Origin: Parasponia andersonii
Taxonomy: Eukaryota; Streptophyta; Magnoliopsida; Rosales; Cannabaceae
Assembly: GCA_002914805.1 (NCBI GenBank)
Contig: JXTB01000378.1
Span: 130,812-194,811, forward strand
Direction: 5' to 3'
DNA: 64,000 nt
The number at the start of each line of letters is the position of its first letter. Within the stretch, counting starts at the first letter, position 1. This document shows, in pieces, positions 45,334 through 58,629 of the stretch. Under the pieces are notes generated by a model. It saw only the letters and a program-made list of their open reading frames with translations. It searched no databases and was not told the DNA's origin. The position numbers and the translations under genes were made by a program.

Positions 45334-48300
45334 ATGGACTCCGAATCGGGTGAGCCCCAAAAATTGAACCTCAACTTCGACCTTCTTACCCTTGTTTGGT
45401 TCCCGAGAAAATGGGTGAGAAAATGGAAAGAACCCATTTTCTCGGGAGCAGAATTCCAACTTCTTAACCGTTTGAAGTTTTGTTTTTGGGGGGTTTGATT
45501 TTCAGTGGTTGAGTTCCTGGGCTGCGTTCCATTGCTTCAGAGGTTACCTGGCTCATCGCTTAAGAGAATCGCTCAATTGGTTCTCATCAAACGCTATGGT
45601 CAAATTTTTTGAATTTCATTTTTCTTTTTTGGGTTCAATTTATATCTTTGATTAGGAATCGGCAAATGGGTATTTTCCATTTTTATGATAACAGTGAATT
45701 AATGGTGGAATTGTGGGTTAATCCTGGTTTTTATGTAGATCGTGGAGAGTATGTTGTTCGTGAGGGTGAAACTGGAGATGGGATTTACTTTGTATGGGAA
45801 GGAGAGGTAGGTTCATGCTTTGTTTGATTTGGTTGTATTGTTTCATTTTTCTGAAGTGAGAATCTTTGTTTACTGATATAGCGGTTTTACAGGCTGAAGC
45901 TACTGGCTCTGCTAGCTCTGGTGCTGAAAATCGTCTTGAGTTTCAATTGAAACGTTATGATTATTTTGGTCATGGTGAGAAGCTTTCCATGTTATTTCAA
46001 TTTTATGTTTGGGGGTATAAATTAGTTGTAGATGGGATTTTTTTTGCTTCAGTAGATAACACCTTCTATTGAGAATTTTATTGGTGCGGGGCCAAGGGCA
46101 TGCAAAGTTGCTACTTTTTCAGAGTTCAATGAAATGTAGGGAGTGCATTTTGTTTTCTTTATGTGCCTTAGTGATCCTATTATTCATATTTTGTGTAAAG
46201 AATCTCGCTTTTTGCATATCAAAGAAATACAAGGTTTTGACCATGTTGTGCAAGAATCTCATCGTAATTAAACATGTTACTAGCAATAGAATCAAAGAAT
46301 AACATGCACTTGCTTTTGTAGGTTCATCTTCGTCTGTTCATCATGCTGATGTGATCGCTTTGTCTAAGGTATCTGCAATTATTACATTAATATTTTGCCT
46401 TTACAAGGTTTGAAAGTGGATCTTGTTGGCTGTTCGAGATTGCAGGATTTACTTTTTGAGTTTGTGGTCTGTATGTCAGTTTGGAATTTCTGATATGTAG
46501 TTCTTTTTTGGCAGTTGACATGCTTGGTGCTACCTCATGAACATTGCAATCTGCTGCAACCAAAATCAATCTGGAGTGCTGATACAACCGTTGGGACATG
46601 CTCCCTTGTGGAAAGCATATTGCATTTGGAGCCAATAGAAGTATGTTTCTGTATGTTTGCCAAAAAAAGTTTCAGTCCTATTCTTTGAACTAGACCCTTT
46701 ACTTTTATTCTTCTTCTTTTTAAGTCATCTATTTAGACCTTAAAATCTCTTGCTTAACTTCAGAACATATTTAGTTACTGTTATTCGAAGAGTACCAGTA
46801 TGATAATTATTGTGCCTATATTGATGGATTTACTACTCCCTATTGATGGTTGAATTCTGACTTGTTAAAGGCGCCCTTCCTGAATATATGCATAAATAGT
46901 ATTCCATTGCCATTAAGAATTATATGTTGTGTCCTTTATATTTGACTGGAAACTGTTCAACGTCCTGGGAAATAGTTATAATGTCTGCATGCAAACAATG
47001 TAAAATATGTTAATTGCTAAGATTTATTTTAATGTTTTTTCTGTGAAGGTAAATATATTCAAGGGAATCACTTTGCCTGATGCACCAAAATTTGGGAAGG
47101 TTTTTGGAGGACAGCTAGTTGGACAGGCATGAGGAACATAGCTCTCTCTTTTTTGCTTTCAATTTATAGGGGTGCAACATTTTACCTAATGTCTGTCGAC
47201 AAGTAGCAAAATGATATTGAGATTCTTGATGGTTGTATGAACTGTTTTGCTACTTGCATCCTGAGCGTGCTTGTTATTCTCATTTAGCCAGAAAGGTGGG
47301 TGAGAATATAAATGGTCACTATAAATGATTATGGTACTTGATTATGAATGACTAAATCATATTCTATAAAACTCTTGGCTTAACAAAGCCTCTAGACTTT
47401 GTGGAAAATTGATTGACTAAATCCTTTTAACAATCTTCTTATTTAGCTTGTCAGCTGAATGTTCATTTGTCGTTATTCCTTTCCTAATACGAATACCCCT
47501 CTTGTAGGGTGTAGGTTTCTTTGTACTTGTTCAACTCAATATAAATCTGGCTATGCGTTCTTAGGGATCTTTTTTTTTTTTTTTACTCTTGATAAGAATC
47601 AGAAATTTTGTAGGCTTAGAATTAAACTAAAGCATGGAAAATTCAAGGAAAATTCAAGGAAAAATGAATCGAAGAGAGAAGCGAAAATTACCTTGTGATG
47701 TTAAATTTGCTACAGGACATACTTCCAGTTTTGCAAAATAGAAGCAGTGAGTCTCTGAAATCTTTAGAACATGGCAGATTGCCCTCTTTTTCAAGGACAT
47801 CTCTGTTTTTACCTTTAAACAGTCCATTTTTTTTCTCCAACCAAATGTCCCAGATTATATCCATACTAGACATCTCTATGAACCTTTGTTTTTTTTTGTT
47901 TTGTTATTTCATTTTCTCTTTGTTAATTGGGTAGAAAGTAATCATTTTTTACTATCCTATTTGTTTTAGTACTTATTTCCTTTTTGTTGTAAGAAGTCCG
48001 TATTATATATTTTCTATGAAATATCGAGTTACTTACTCAAACATGAAACTTAAGAGTGATGGAATTTGTTTAAGATGATCTGTTACTTGCAGGCAGTGGC
48101 AGCAGCATCAAAGACTGTTGATTGTCTAAAGGTTGTCCATAGTTTGCACGTATATTTCCTTCTTGTTGGAGATTTTGATAGTAAGTACATTATCAATGGC
48201 CTTTCTCGTTATAACTTTTCCATGTAATAATCTTTCGTTATCTATTTCCCTGATAATCATGTGTGCTATTATTCAAATAATCTTTGGAATTTATTGATGA

Positions 48301-51300
48301 ATATCTCTCTTTTTTCTTTTTCTGTTTTTCTTAAAGGAGCATTTATTAGTGGATTTCAATTTTTATGACCACTAAATAGAGTAGGCTTCCCGCTGTATTG
48401 TTTATGGTGGCATGTTACGTTTTGAACTTTTAGGTTTTGACATACCCAAGTAGATTGCACAAGCTTTAGATCTTACAAGATACTCTATAGTAGGGACCTA
48501 TTATCCTTTTTTTGTGTTTACAGGCATAATTTGATGTACCAAGTGGGGGAGAAAAGGTAAAATATGTGAACCTATGACCATTCAAAACACAGAAAACTAG
48601 TTAAATGATAATAACATTTCCCCGTTTCACCTATTCCAGTTGACTGTTGAGAATAGGCTGGAAACCTGCCTTATGCCTACAGTTGTCAAGCGAGTTTAAT
48701 TGGCTAACATGTTAATTAGTCATTTTTTGAGAGATCCATGTAATCCAGATGCTACAGGATCAATATTTGCATGAATTTTTTGTATATATTCCTTTTTTAG
48801 TTCTTTTCCATGTAATAGTTGGCTTGTAATTTCATTTTTATGAATCATGACGAATAATTTTAGAAGCTTATAGATTTATGTAAATACTGTGCAGTACCAA
48901 TTATATATCAAGTACACCGTATGCGTGATGGGAGAAGCTTTGCTACCCGAAGAGTAGATGCGATACAGAAAGGAACAATCATATTCACATTGATTGCTTC
49001 ATTTCAAGTATACACTTAACTCGATCATTGAAGTTTGATTAAAGACTTTTTCATGATATGGATTTGGCTTTTTCTTTATGCGTTTCAATAAGGTTTCTAC
49101 TTTTCTTTTAGGCGTACAGCTAAGAATACATTCTAGGCAAGTTTGTCTACAAAACCTACCTTTCTTTGTTGGCCATGCCTAGGCTGATGGGTAGGACCTA
49201 TTATACTTGTATCACTATGTTCTTATAATAGAATGTTCTAGCAAATATAGTCGTGAGATTATGGTACAGTGTGCTTATACTTCTCAAACATTAATTGACT
49301 GCCAAATTTTATGTCCATCTAGCTATTGGGTTGTGAGACTCAGTTCTTTTCATGTGTTCTTTCTTGCAATGTACGCTACAAATTACAATATTGCAACATC
49401 TCAACTGCTGGTAACATTTTCTTGAGTTGACTTTACAGAAAGAACAAGAAGGTTTTGACCACCAGGAACCACTAATGCCATCTGTGCCTGATCCAGAGAC
49501 TGTAAGTATTAGTGCTTGCTGATATTTTTAAATGTTTTTACCATAAATATTCTTTACATTTGATTTTTTTTTTTTCGGTTACAGCTTCTCAATATGGAAG
49601 AGCTACGAGAGGAACGGATTATGGATCCTCGTCTTCCAAGGTAGAGTTTTTATCAAGTTCTAAATAGTGTACCATTGTAAATATCTGTAAAAAAGTTCAC
49701 TTTAATATTCCGTGACACCATGCTCTTTGCTTTTGCTAAACTTTACTACTATGGCAACAAATACTGGTTTAGTTTTAGGTCTAAATTTTCTTTTCTAACC
49801 AATAATAAAAAGTAGTATTTTATTTATTTCAAAAAATAATAATAATAATGAATAATAGTATTTTATTAGTAATAAAAATTTCAGCACCACACTGTTGAAT
49901 TTGGAGATTTATAGTAGTCATGTATTTTCTATGAATAAATAAGTTTGTCAAAGACTATTCTCATAAGTTGTCATTTGCTACCAAAGTTTCCAGGTTTGCC
50001 TCATTACCCTTATATACTATTGAAAAGGAACTATAATGTATACTCTAATTTCATTCGAGATATAAATCTGGAGAAATTTGCTATATTTATGATTTATAAA
50101 CCAGGTTGAAGTTTTATCTTTGTAAACTGAAGTCCTATTGAAAGCAAGTTACCATTTTCAGAAGTATCATACTGCTTTCGAAGGGTATTGACCCATTTTG
50201 GGTTGATCCCTTACAGTTTTCTTTTCTTTATTCATATTGAGGACAAATTCATTCAGGACATATCGAAACAAGGTGGCAACAAAAAACTTTGTACCTTGGC
50301 CCATTGAGATACGTTTTTGTGAGCCAAACAATTCAACCAATCAGACCAAATCTCCTCCAAGGTTTGCTTGCTTTACCATGCTGGATAAGTTCATCTCTGG
50401 TTGAAAGCCTGCAAATGCTTCTCATTTTAGGGGTTGTTTGTTTTATATTTTTTTTCAAAGAAAAATTATCATTTGTTTGCTCTTTGGTTGCACCTTTTAC
50501 TAGATAAATTGAACTTTATTGCAGCTTGAGGTACTGGTTTAGAGCAAGAGGAAAGCTTTCAGATGACCAGGCCTTGCATCGGTATGCAACTTGCTCTGGG
50601 CAGTGAATAGATATCCAGTTTCTGGTTGATTATGATTGCAGCGACATAACATCTTTTATTAACTACATAAATGATGAAGCCCATTTATTGACACATTTTA
50701 TCTTCATTCTTCCTTAAATATTTTTAGTAAAGCAGTCTTTACAGCAGAAACAGAATATATATAGTGAATTGGCATCTAGTGTTATATTTTCATTACCTTA
50801 CGAAACAATATAACCGAATGGCTATAATGTAGCAACCCATCGTGGATTTTTTATCCTGTGATTGGTAATATTATTTGTGAACTATAATCTTTCTTAATTT
50901 TTCATTTGTTTTAATTATTCTGATATGTAATTCTGCAGATGTGTTGTTGCATTCGCATCGGATTTAATATTTCTTTCTGTTAGTGTGAATCCACATCGTA
51001 AACAGGGTCTGAAGACAAGTTCAGTTAGTTTGGACCACTCGTAAGTCATTGTTCTAATATATATATAAGAATGTTCAGAGACTAGTATCAGAGACTAGTA
51101 TTCTCTATTCAAAATGAAAAAAGCTCGAGTCTTTTACCTTTCATTTCTATTTCAGACATGTTCAAACAATATTTATAGATCTTTCTTTCTTTGGTGTTTT
51201 TTTTTCCTCAGGATGTGGTTTCATCGTCCTCTTAGAGCTGATGACTGGTTATTATTTGTGGTAAGTTTCTGGAAAAAAAAATAAAAACATTTTCCCATCA

Positions 51301-51654
51301 CCATTTTGTTAAAATGCTAATATTTGAAGTGTCCTACACAGATTTCCAGTCCCACTACCTACAACGCCCGTGGCTTTGTTACAGGCCAAATGTTTAATAG
51401 AAAAGGAGAGGTAAAAGAGTTCACTTGGTGGTGTTCATAGATCAGTACCAATAAGTGTCTCATGACATTCTTTTCTCAATATCCTTCTCAGCTCTTTATA
51501 TTAAATTTCGCTGTTGGTTGTCTAAAGTGAAGCATGTTTATGTCAAGATATTGAGTTTTACAACTTCTTATGGCAGCTCGTCGTGTCACTGACTCAAGAA
51601 GGCCTACTCAGAGAGATTAAGAGGCCAGACACGGCCATCAGATCAAAGTTATGA
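45334..51654 (+). CDS. Peroxisomal acyl-CoA thioesterase II with cyclic-nucleotide-binding-like N-terminus
   Basis: Seventeen exons: 45334-45349, 45506-45598, 45739-45806, 45893-45974, 46322-46368, 46515-46640, 47049-47126, 48093-48180, 48895-49007, 49439-49501, 49585-49640, 50257-50361, 50525-50581, 50939-51040, 51212-51260, 51342-51410, 51577-51654 (TGA). They give 429 aa, close to the Arabidopsis At1g01710 protein. It hydrolyses acyl-CoA to fatty acid and CoA, and the C-terminal SKL directs it to peroxisomes. Residues 6-105 resemble a cNMP-binding domain ([33 protein letters not shown]). The double hotdog TesB fold follows, with [27 protein letters not shown] (candidate catalytic Asp363) and [10 protein letters not shown] (candidate Gln411). 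The intron after 47126 starts with GC (ACAG|gcatga), a GC-AG type. Every other junction is GT-AG. Confidence 0.94.
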
Positions 51655-51994
51655 AATAGTTCGGACAGTGGTATTAGTACCAGGCATACTTAAGTTTTTT
51701 GGCTTTTGAAAAAGATGGTTGATGCTACCAGAAGGAGAAACTGCCTTTAGAACTAATTATTATTCTTCAAGAAGAGCATTGTCAGTAATCCTATTAATCC
51801 TGAAGCCATTAAGTTTGGCCATAGCCCATAGTTTACGTAGCAGTATTAATGTCCTCTTCTTTGGGAGGTTTTTACTGTAATCTTATTATCAATGGGGCTT
51901 CTGGTGATAATTTTGCTTTGTTAACAGTATTAATTTTCATTAATAAGAATGAATGCCCCCTGTCTCTGGGAGTGTCTTTGAGTGGGCTCTAAAG

Positions 51995-52026
<32 letters not shown>

Positions 52027-53480
52027 TGTCAGACTCATAAATTGAGTTGAGACTTGTCATTTCTTACAATTTACGTACCAGCTGTATGTTTAGAATCCGG
52101 AGTATTGATTGAATCTACTTAATAAAATTGCTTATTTTTTCACGTCAGATCCTACTAAAACTCTCGCCCAGGTACCCTTCATTCATTCATGAAATGATGA
52201 ATTTACTTTTAATTAAACATTGAATCCGAATTGAGGTTTGCATATTGCGATATTCTTGTTACAAAACAAATGTCACGGCCAAAGTCCTGCGTCAGTAGCA
52301 CAACGAGAATTTCACTTAATTTAGAAATTCTATGATTTATTATAAAAAAATGTCTAAAATGTTTTAGATATTTAAAACAATCAATTTTAAAAAATTATAT
52401 CCGAATTTTCACTAAGTGAATTTATAGTTCGTATTTACCATTAACTATAAATTGAATAATAAGTTAAAAATCATAATTAAATATAAATTTATGCATCATC
52501 TCCGCTACTAAGTATCGAATATTAACATGCCACTAAAAAAAGAAGTATCGAATACTAACCTGACATACATAGAATTTACAGACATAATTCACGTATTATT
52601 CTTGTGGAATTATAAACTCAATGAAATATGATGAATTAGTACTCTACATTAATTTGTTTTATTATTAAAATATGATATATTTTAGTAAAATCCACTGAGT
52701 CATATTGCCAGCACTCTCAAAATTAGAGGTTGTCCCCCACGGTTAACACTTTAGAATTTGTTAAGTTTACGACACATATTGACCTTTTAAGCATTCAAAA
52801 GTGCTAAATTTAAGAGCAAACAAGGATAGATTTTTTTTTATTTCGTTTTATTTTTTTCAAATAGGCACATTTTCCTCTATTACTCTGGGCCCAATATGAC
52901 CCATATATGACACATCAAGTTGAGTTAGGTAGGCATGTAAGGCCCATATTCATTTGAGGGCCTAAAGGGCCCACAACATTTGACTTTTTTTAAATTTTAT
53001 TTTTTGTTTTTTTGTTTCTCAAATTTATAGTTTGGTCCCCCAAGAGAGAGATAATTAGTAAAGTGGTCGATAAGTCCAAGTATTTTATATAAACGACCTT
53101 TAGCCTTCGTCACCCATCGGGCAGGTCAGGCCATGGATCACATTCTCCATCATCCATCAACCAAGAATTTGTCTCAGAGGTCAGTCTCCCATGGAATCCA
53201 TATCCTTCTTGCCACTCTTATTCACACAATTCCTGAGAATTCCCTAACGCTATATGAAGTATTTTCGATTGATTGAATTAGGGTTCAAATTATTTGATTC
53301 TGCTTTCTCATTTCTTAGATTGCATACGAATTATTTCCAATCTAATCAGTAATTAATTAAACTTATAATTTATGATTTTACCCATTGTTCAGTCACATTT
53401 AGAATGTCAAAAGATTCATTCTTTTCAATTTTCTGTGTCATTTTCATTAACTTCTTTGTATATGTGTATGTATTTATATA
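51655..53480. other. Intergenic DNA between the thioesterase and SKIP4 genes
   Basis: Probable 3' UTR in the first 250-300 bp, then a T run at 51999-52024 and AT-rich sequence. No gene recognised. 53104-53300 may include SKIP4 upstream leader, since the coding ATG lies close after an acceptor-like site. Confidence 0.5.
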
Positions 53481-53481
53481 T

Positions 53482-53932
53482 GAATTGCGTCAAGGTGAAA
53501 AGTTATGGGCATGGAATGATCAAATAATTTTTTTTTTCTTAAAAAAAAAAAAGAATGTTTACATGGATAGTGAACACAATTATAGGTTAAAAGCATTTGT
53601 GGGCATTTGAAAATAGGATGAAAAATCAATGCATTGTTGGGAAAAAAAGATCAACAATGCTGATGTGTGTGAAACTTGGGTGCCAAGAGTTGAACTACTT
53701 TTATGCTATTTCGTCTTCTTCTTCTTCCTTTTTCTATTCCCTAGACGAATTTCTGTGCGTAAGAATTGTGTCAAGGTGAAACATGGGCATGTAATGATCA
53801 AATACTTAAGAAGAAAGTATGGGTGATGAATTTGCAAGCGTAAATAAAGAATTGTGTCAAGGTGAAACATGGGCATGTAATGATCAAATACTTAAGAAGA
53901 AAGTATGGGTGATGAATTTGCAAGCGTAAATA
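53482..53932. repeat. Exact 86-bp tandem duplication plus a degenerate third copy
   Basis: 53761-53846 and 53847-53932 appear identical (aagaattgtgtcaaggtgaa .. gcgtaaat). A diverged partial copy (ttgcgtcaaggtgaaaa.tt, atgggcatggaatgatcaaa) is at about 53482-53530. The exactness implies a recent event. Confidence 0.85.
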
Positions 53933-53940
53933 AAAGACAG

Positions 53941-54048
53941 TTCAAGCCACTTGTAGCTAAGCTCAAATGATTGGATGGGCGAGTGCGTGTGTGTGCGAGT
54001 GGTCCGGGTTTAAAGTCCCTGTAAATGTATCTTATTTAAATAAATGAA
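53941..54048 (+). mobile_element. tRNA-derived SINE with target-site duplication
   Basis: A box tagctaagctcaaatgattgg and B box ggtccgggtttaaagtccc at tRNA spacing, then a short AT-rich tail. A 14-bp target duplication taaataaaagacag flanks it at 53927-53940 and 54049-54062. It sits about 200 bp upstream of the SKIP4 ATG. Confidence 0.8.
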
Positions 54049-54255
54049 TAAATAAAAGACAGTCAATGATAGAATCCTTTGATTCAATTTAAACGACAAT
54101 TTTATCTAAACTTCCATAATTCCATTGAACTTACGTTTTAGAAAGTAAACTTGAATAATTTAGGATTTCAGCAGACCTTGGTGGGTCTTATTAGTCCTAT
54201 TTTTGAAATCCGTTCCATTCATATTTCGTCTCAGGTCGTCTTCCCCAACGTATCA

Positions 54256-55637
54256 ATGGAAGAGTTAGGAACTGAGTTGAATGTGATGAATCAAATGGAA
54301 ATGACTCAACAGGCGCTTATATGTGGGCTTCCAGATGACATTGCTCTTTTCTGTCTAGCAAGAGTTCCTCGAAAGTACCATAGAATCCTAAAATGTGTTT
54401 CAAGAAGATGGAGAGTCTTAGTATGCAGTGAAGTCTGGTCTTCCTACCGCCGAAAGCAAAAACTTGATGAGACTTGGATCTATGCTTTGTGCCGAGACAA
54501 GTCAGAGAAATATTGCTGCTATGTTTTGGATCCTAACTCATCAAGAAGATGTTGGCAGCCAATTGAAGGGCTTCCACCCCGTAGCTTGAAGAGAAAAGGC
54601 GTGTCCATAGAAGTGTTGGGAAAGAAAATTTACTTGTTGGGTGGTTGTGGTTGGTGTGAAGATGCTACTGATGAAGTCTACTGTTATGATGTTTCAGCAA
54701 ACACTTGGTCTGAAGGTTCTTCCTTGTCAACTGCTAGGTAATATTCTCCACTTTTGTTTTCTGCAAACTCGATTCAGAAACTAAACCAAGATATCTTTGA
54801 TGATAGTGAAAGCCCTTTCATGAATATATGTTGTTATTGTTTTTTTTTTTAAAAAAAAAAAATTTAATGTTACTTATGCTTTTGATTCTTTATCGTTGTT
54901 TATCTGTCTTTTTTCTGGAAAAGATAATAGTCTTATTGCATAGTAGTGTTTGTCTGTTTGAGTTTACAATCATTTGAAAAATTTAAATAATGGTACTTTT
55001 ATACTATTCAATTTCACACTGTTTTTCTTTCTTTGCATTCAGGTGCTATTTTGCTTGTGAAGTTTTGGATGAGAAAATATATGCCATTGGTGGGTTAGGT
55101 TCAAATTCAAGTGATCCACACTCTTGGGATACTTATGATCCTTACACGAGCACTTGGATATCTCATTCAGACCAGAATATTGTCCCTGAAATTGAAGATT
55201 CTTTTGTCATGGATGGGAAGATTTATATCCGCTGTGGCACATCCTCTGTATCTTCTCATGTGTATGCAGTGGTTTATGAACCATCAAGTGGCACCTGGCA
55301 GCATGCTGATGCTGAAGTGGCATCCGGTTGGCGAGGTCCAGCTGTTGTAGTGGATGGGACACTTTACGTATTGGATCAGACTTCAGGAACCAGGTTGATG
55401 ATGTGGAAGAAGGAAATTAGGGTGTGGGCGCCGGTCGGGAGACTGTCACCCTTGCTCACCAGACCACCTTGTCGGCTTGTAGCTGTTGGAAATAGCATAT
55501 TTGTAGTAGGAAAAGGTCTAAGCACTGTCATGCTGGATGTTGGCAAAGCTATAAATGTGGAAGGGGCGATGGTGAGTTCCTCTATACCTAAATTAAATTC
55601 AGATGATGTTATTAGCTGTAAATGTCTTACAATTTAA
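54256..55637 (+). CDS. SKIP4: F-box/kelch-repeat protein SKIP4
   Basis: Two coding exons, 54256-54737 and 55043-55637 (TAA), joined by GT-AG at an Arg codon, give 358 aa. That is the length I recall for Arabidopsis SKIP4. The F-box lies at about 20-66 (LICGLPDDIALFCLARVPRK, YHRILKCVSRRWR), the part that binds SKP1/ASK in SCF ubiquitin ligases. Kelch-type repeats follow from about 115 (KKIYLLGGCGWC, TDEVYCYDVSANTWSEG; EKIYAIGG, WDTYDPYTSTW; GKIYIRCG, VYEPSSGTWQ; GTLYVLDQ). The substrate is unknown. The start is the first ATG in frame after stops and an acceptor-like tctcag upstream at 54233; the open frame extends to about 54151 without an earlier ATG. Confidence 0.92.
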
Positions 55638-56735
55638 AAGTCTCTTTGTATTTAATGGTTCCTGGAAAGACACATTTAATTTTTTCTTAGTTGTCTTTAT
55701 AATATGCTTCTTGTGTGTTGTGTCATGTGCTATTGAAATCAAATTGTTTATGCATTTATATATATAAACATTTGAAATTGTTGTATCATGGCTTATATTT
55801 CTTTTTTACTTGTCTAATATGAATAGCATTGTGAACCATGTTTTGTCATAAGGAACATAAGAACACTTGAACAGTCGTATTATTTTTTACTAATTATTTG
55901 GGTTCACCCTCTAACCCGTCAGGGCACCTTTTTCAGTAAATGCATATTTGGCTTCGAGTGAGCAGCTAACTAGTAACATAGTTTTCCTCTATAACGGCTT
56001 TGCACATTAAACCCAGCTGACCAGACGCTGAATGGGGAGTTCCCAATCGGTCTACATTGTATTAGTATTGTCATTATGTTAAACTAGATGGCCAACCATT
56101 ATGGGGCTTACCTAACTTAGATTCACGGTTTTGAGATTTCAACCAAATTGGCAACTCAACAATCTGTATGCGTCAAAATATGAATCCATAAAAGGGAGAT
56201 ACTTAAGCTTCTTATGAACCAATCCCAAAAAAGACCTACCTGCCAAGATAGCTACATTGCAACAAAGGAAATCAAATCAAGATAGTACCTATCCGTTCCA
56301 GAAAAAGAAAGTACAAAGTGCCTACAGTACAGCTACTAAGAATACAGTTAAATGCTATAAGAAAGCAAAAGAAATGACGGTGGGAAGCAATGACTAAAAG
56401 AACAAAACAGAAAGGGCATCATCCTGAGCTCTACATCTTTCTCTTCATCACATTTAAAGCATGAATATATGGGACTTTGGAGATAAGCTATTTGTTATGT
56501 AATATCATCATCCTACTATGGTACACTTCTAAAGGAATGGTTTTCAGGCATAATTACAGTACAATGAGAACTTCAAAATTCCAATATCAATATATCTGGC
56601 TGATCATTCCTCCTTTCCACAATCTGGAGCATGGCTTCACTGTAGGCACCAGATCTGATCAATCATTGTAATACTAGTGTCAGTCTTCGTCTAATTAAGA
56701 GCTAAAGCAATACCAATCAAGGGTGATGAACTTCG
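55638..56735. other. Convergent intergenic region after SKIP4
   Basis: Contains the 3' UTRs of SKIP4 and of the facing small gene. No other gene seen; the open frame 56477-56671 has no family resemblance. Confidence 0.55.
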
Positions 56736-58629
56736 TCAGCTAGTTCTTTTCCTTTTAACAGCTGGATGAATGGTTTGGTTTTGAGAATCTAATTTGTCAA
56801 TCTTTGAAATACACTCTCGCATCCTCTTCAGAACAACTGGCATTGAAGAGGCATTACTTGAAATCTTATCTTTAAGCAACCGAATTTTCTCAATAGTCTC
56901 CTGATCTTCGTCTGCAGGTATGTTGGAAGTAACCTGTCCTGCATCTGTACAGTGCAGAGATATTTAGTGATTCTGGCACACGACAAAAGAAATATCAAGA
57001 TCACAAAGAGGAGATTTTTTAGGGGAAAAGTAGGCATGAATCTCTGAAAGCAAACACAACAAAGGAATGAATCCAGACCTAGCTAAATAAGACGGTTACA
57101 TTTTTAAAGGAAAGTTTAGCGTGCAATATGAAAGATATTTAGTTGTTTTAATCAAATGCACATTTCGCAACTTAAAAGTCACAAGGGCCAAACATTATTA
57201 TTATTACTTGGCTGATGCTCATGAGAGCGTCAGAGTGTAACTCTTTTCACCCCCACCCCCACCCTGTACCCCATCCATTGACATATGCATTACTCACCTC
57301 ACAGAAATCTTTTTAAGTGTGAGCTACTCCTGCCACCATCCACCACAGGCATCAATTCAATGCTCCCTAAATCCTCTGACCATGACATGCAACTTACCTA
57401 TGCCAAACCTATGTTCTCTAGCAGAAGATCAAGAATTGCATTATTTTACAACAAAACCAAAGCGGGAGGGGTCACTTAAGGCTAAGGTAATACAGCATAA
57501 ATGTGCAAGTATATTGATAATTGAACTTGCGGAATGGTTATGGGTCCGTATATGTATCTCCCTTAGTGAGGGCATTTGTTGATAGAACACAAACTTGGGT
57601 AAAGGTCTAACTAACATAGAGATAATTTATGTTTCAGAGTTGACGCTAGCATGAAGCCACTCTCTCTAGCTTAAGATGGCCATACTGGACTGAGAACAAG
57701 CTTTAAGCTGAATTAATGAAATAAATTATATAATCCCATGCTTAAGTCTAAATCATTTACTTTATTCATAAAATAACTTGACGGAAATTTTAAGTGCACA
57801 TAAAAGGAGATGCAGTTATTTTGGAAGACTACTACATGCATTCGAAATAGACACGAAAAAGGTAAATTAAAGAACATGGTAAATTTTTTTATCACGCAGA
57901 CCAAGTAAAACATGAAATCTGAACCACATATAACACATAGTGATTTCATGTAGACAAACCTTTGAAATAGATTTCCTTTAGACTATAAATTTACATCACC
58001 CTACATGAAAATACTGCGAATTCATCTTTTCTTATCTCGCTACACTGGCAATCCATATCATCAGTGTTACTATTACTACTACTCCAATCCACTAGTGTAC
58101 TCAAGCTAACAATAAAAACCATCAAAACCCAAAAATTGAACCTCTCACATCCTCCAATTTTTTCCCCATAAAAGCCAGAGTTTACCAATTATAATCGCCA
58201 ACAGGAACCTTCTAATAAATTGGGAATAACCTCAAAGACCTACTTACGGCCAGCCTATTTTCCTAAAAAGTCCAGGAGAAACTCAATTAATTATAAAACA
58301 CATAAAAACAGCCAAAAAAGAAGTATAATTTAAAAGAAAGATCTAAGAAACAAAGGAGACAAAACCGAGATAAACCCTGAACTAGTAGAAGCTGTACCTG
58401 GGTTTGGATCTCCGGAAGTCCCAGGCTCCGACCCCTCCGGCAAAATGGGTCTCTGAGCTGCAAGAAGGGAAACCAAAGTGTCCTTGAGCTTGTCCGGAAG
58501 AGATGCTCTGTACTGAAGAATCTTCTCGGACATTTCCTTGACCTCCGATTCCAGCTTCTCCAACTCTTGGGGTTCATCAACCTCCTCCGTCTCTAGGCCT
58601 TCTGGTTCTGGGGTTTTGCTCGACGACAT
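56736..58629 (-). CDS. Small acidic coiled-coil protein of unknown function
   Basis: Two exons, 58398-58629 (ATG 58627-58629) and 56736-56944 (TGA), separated by a 1.45-kb GT-AG intron, give 146 aa. I do not recognise the family. Residues 6-45 are Glu-rich with heptad-like spacing (PQELEKLESEVKEMSEKILQ). A middle segment (46-80) is Pro/Ser/Gly-rich. The C-terminal half is helical and charged (QETIEKIRLLKDKIS, VVLKRMRECISKIDKL), ending in a basic VKRKRTS that could act as a nuclear signal. The look is that of a small structural or complex subunit; nothing supports an enzyme. The frame stays open upstream to another ATG at 58857, so a longer form is formally possible. Confidence 0.8.

Noticed and set aside
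45090..45437. 115-codon minus-strand frame opposite the thioesterase start
   Set aside because: Antisense shadow of the leader and first exon; poly-V/F run comes from the CAA/A tracts.
58287..58580. Minus-strand frame overlapping exon 1 of the small gene
   Set aside because: Wrong frame relative to the spliced 146-aa reading, Arg-rich shadow of it.
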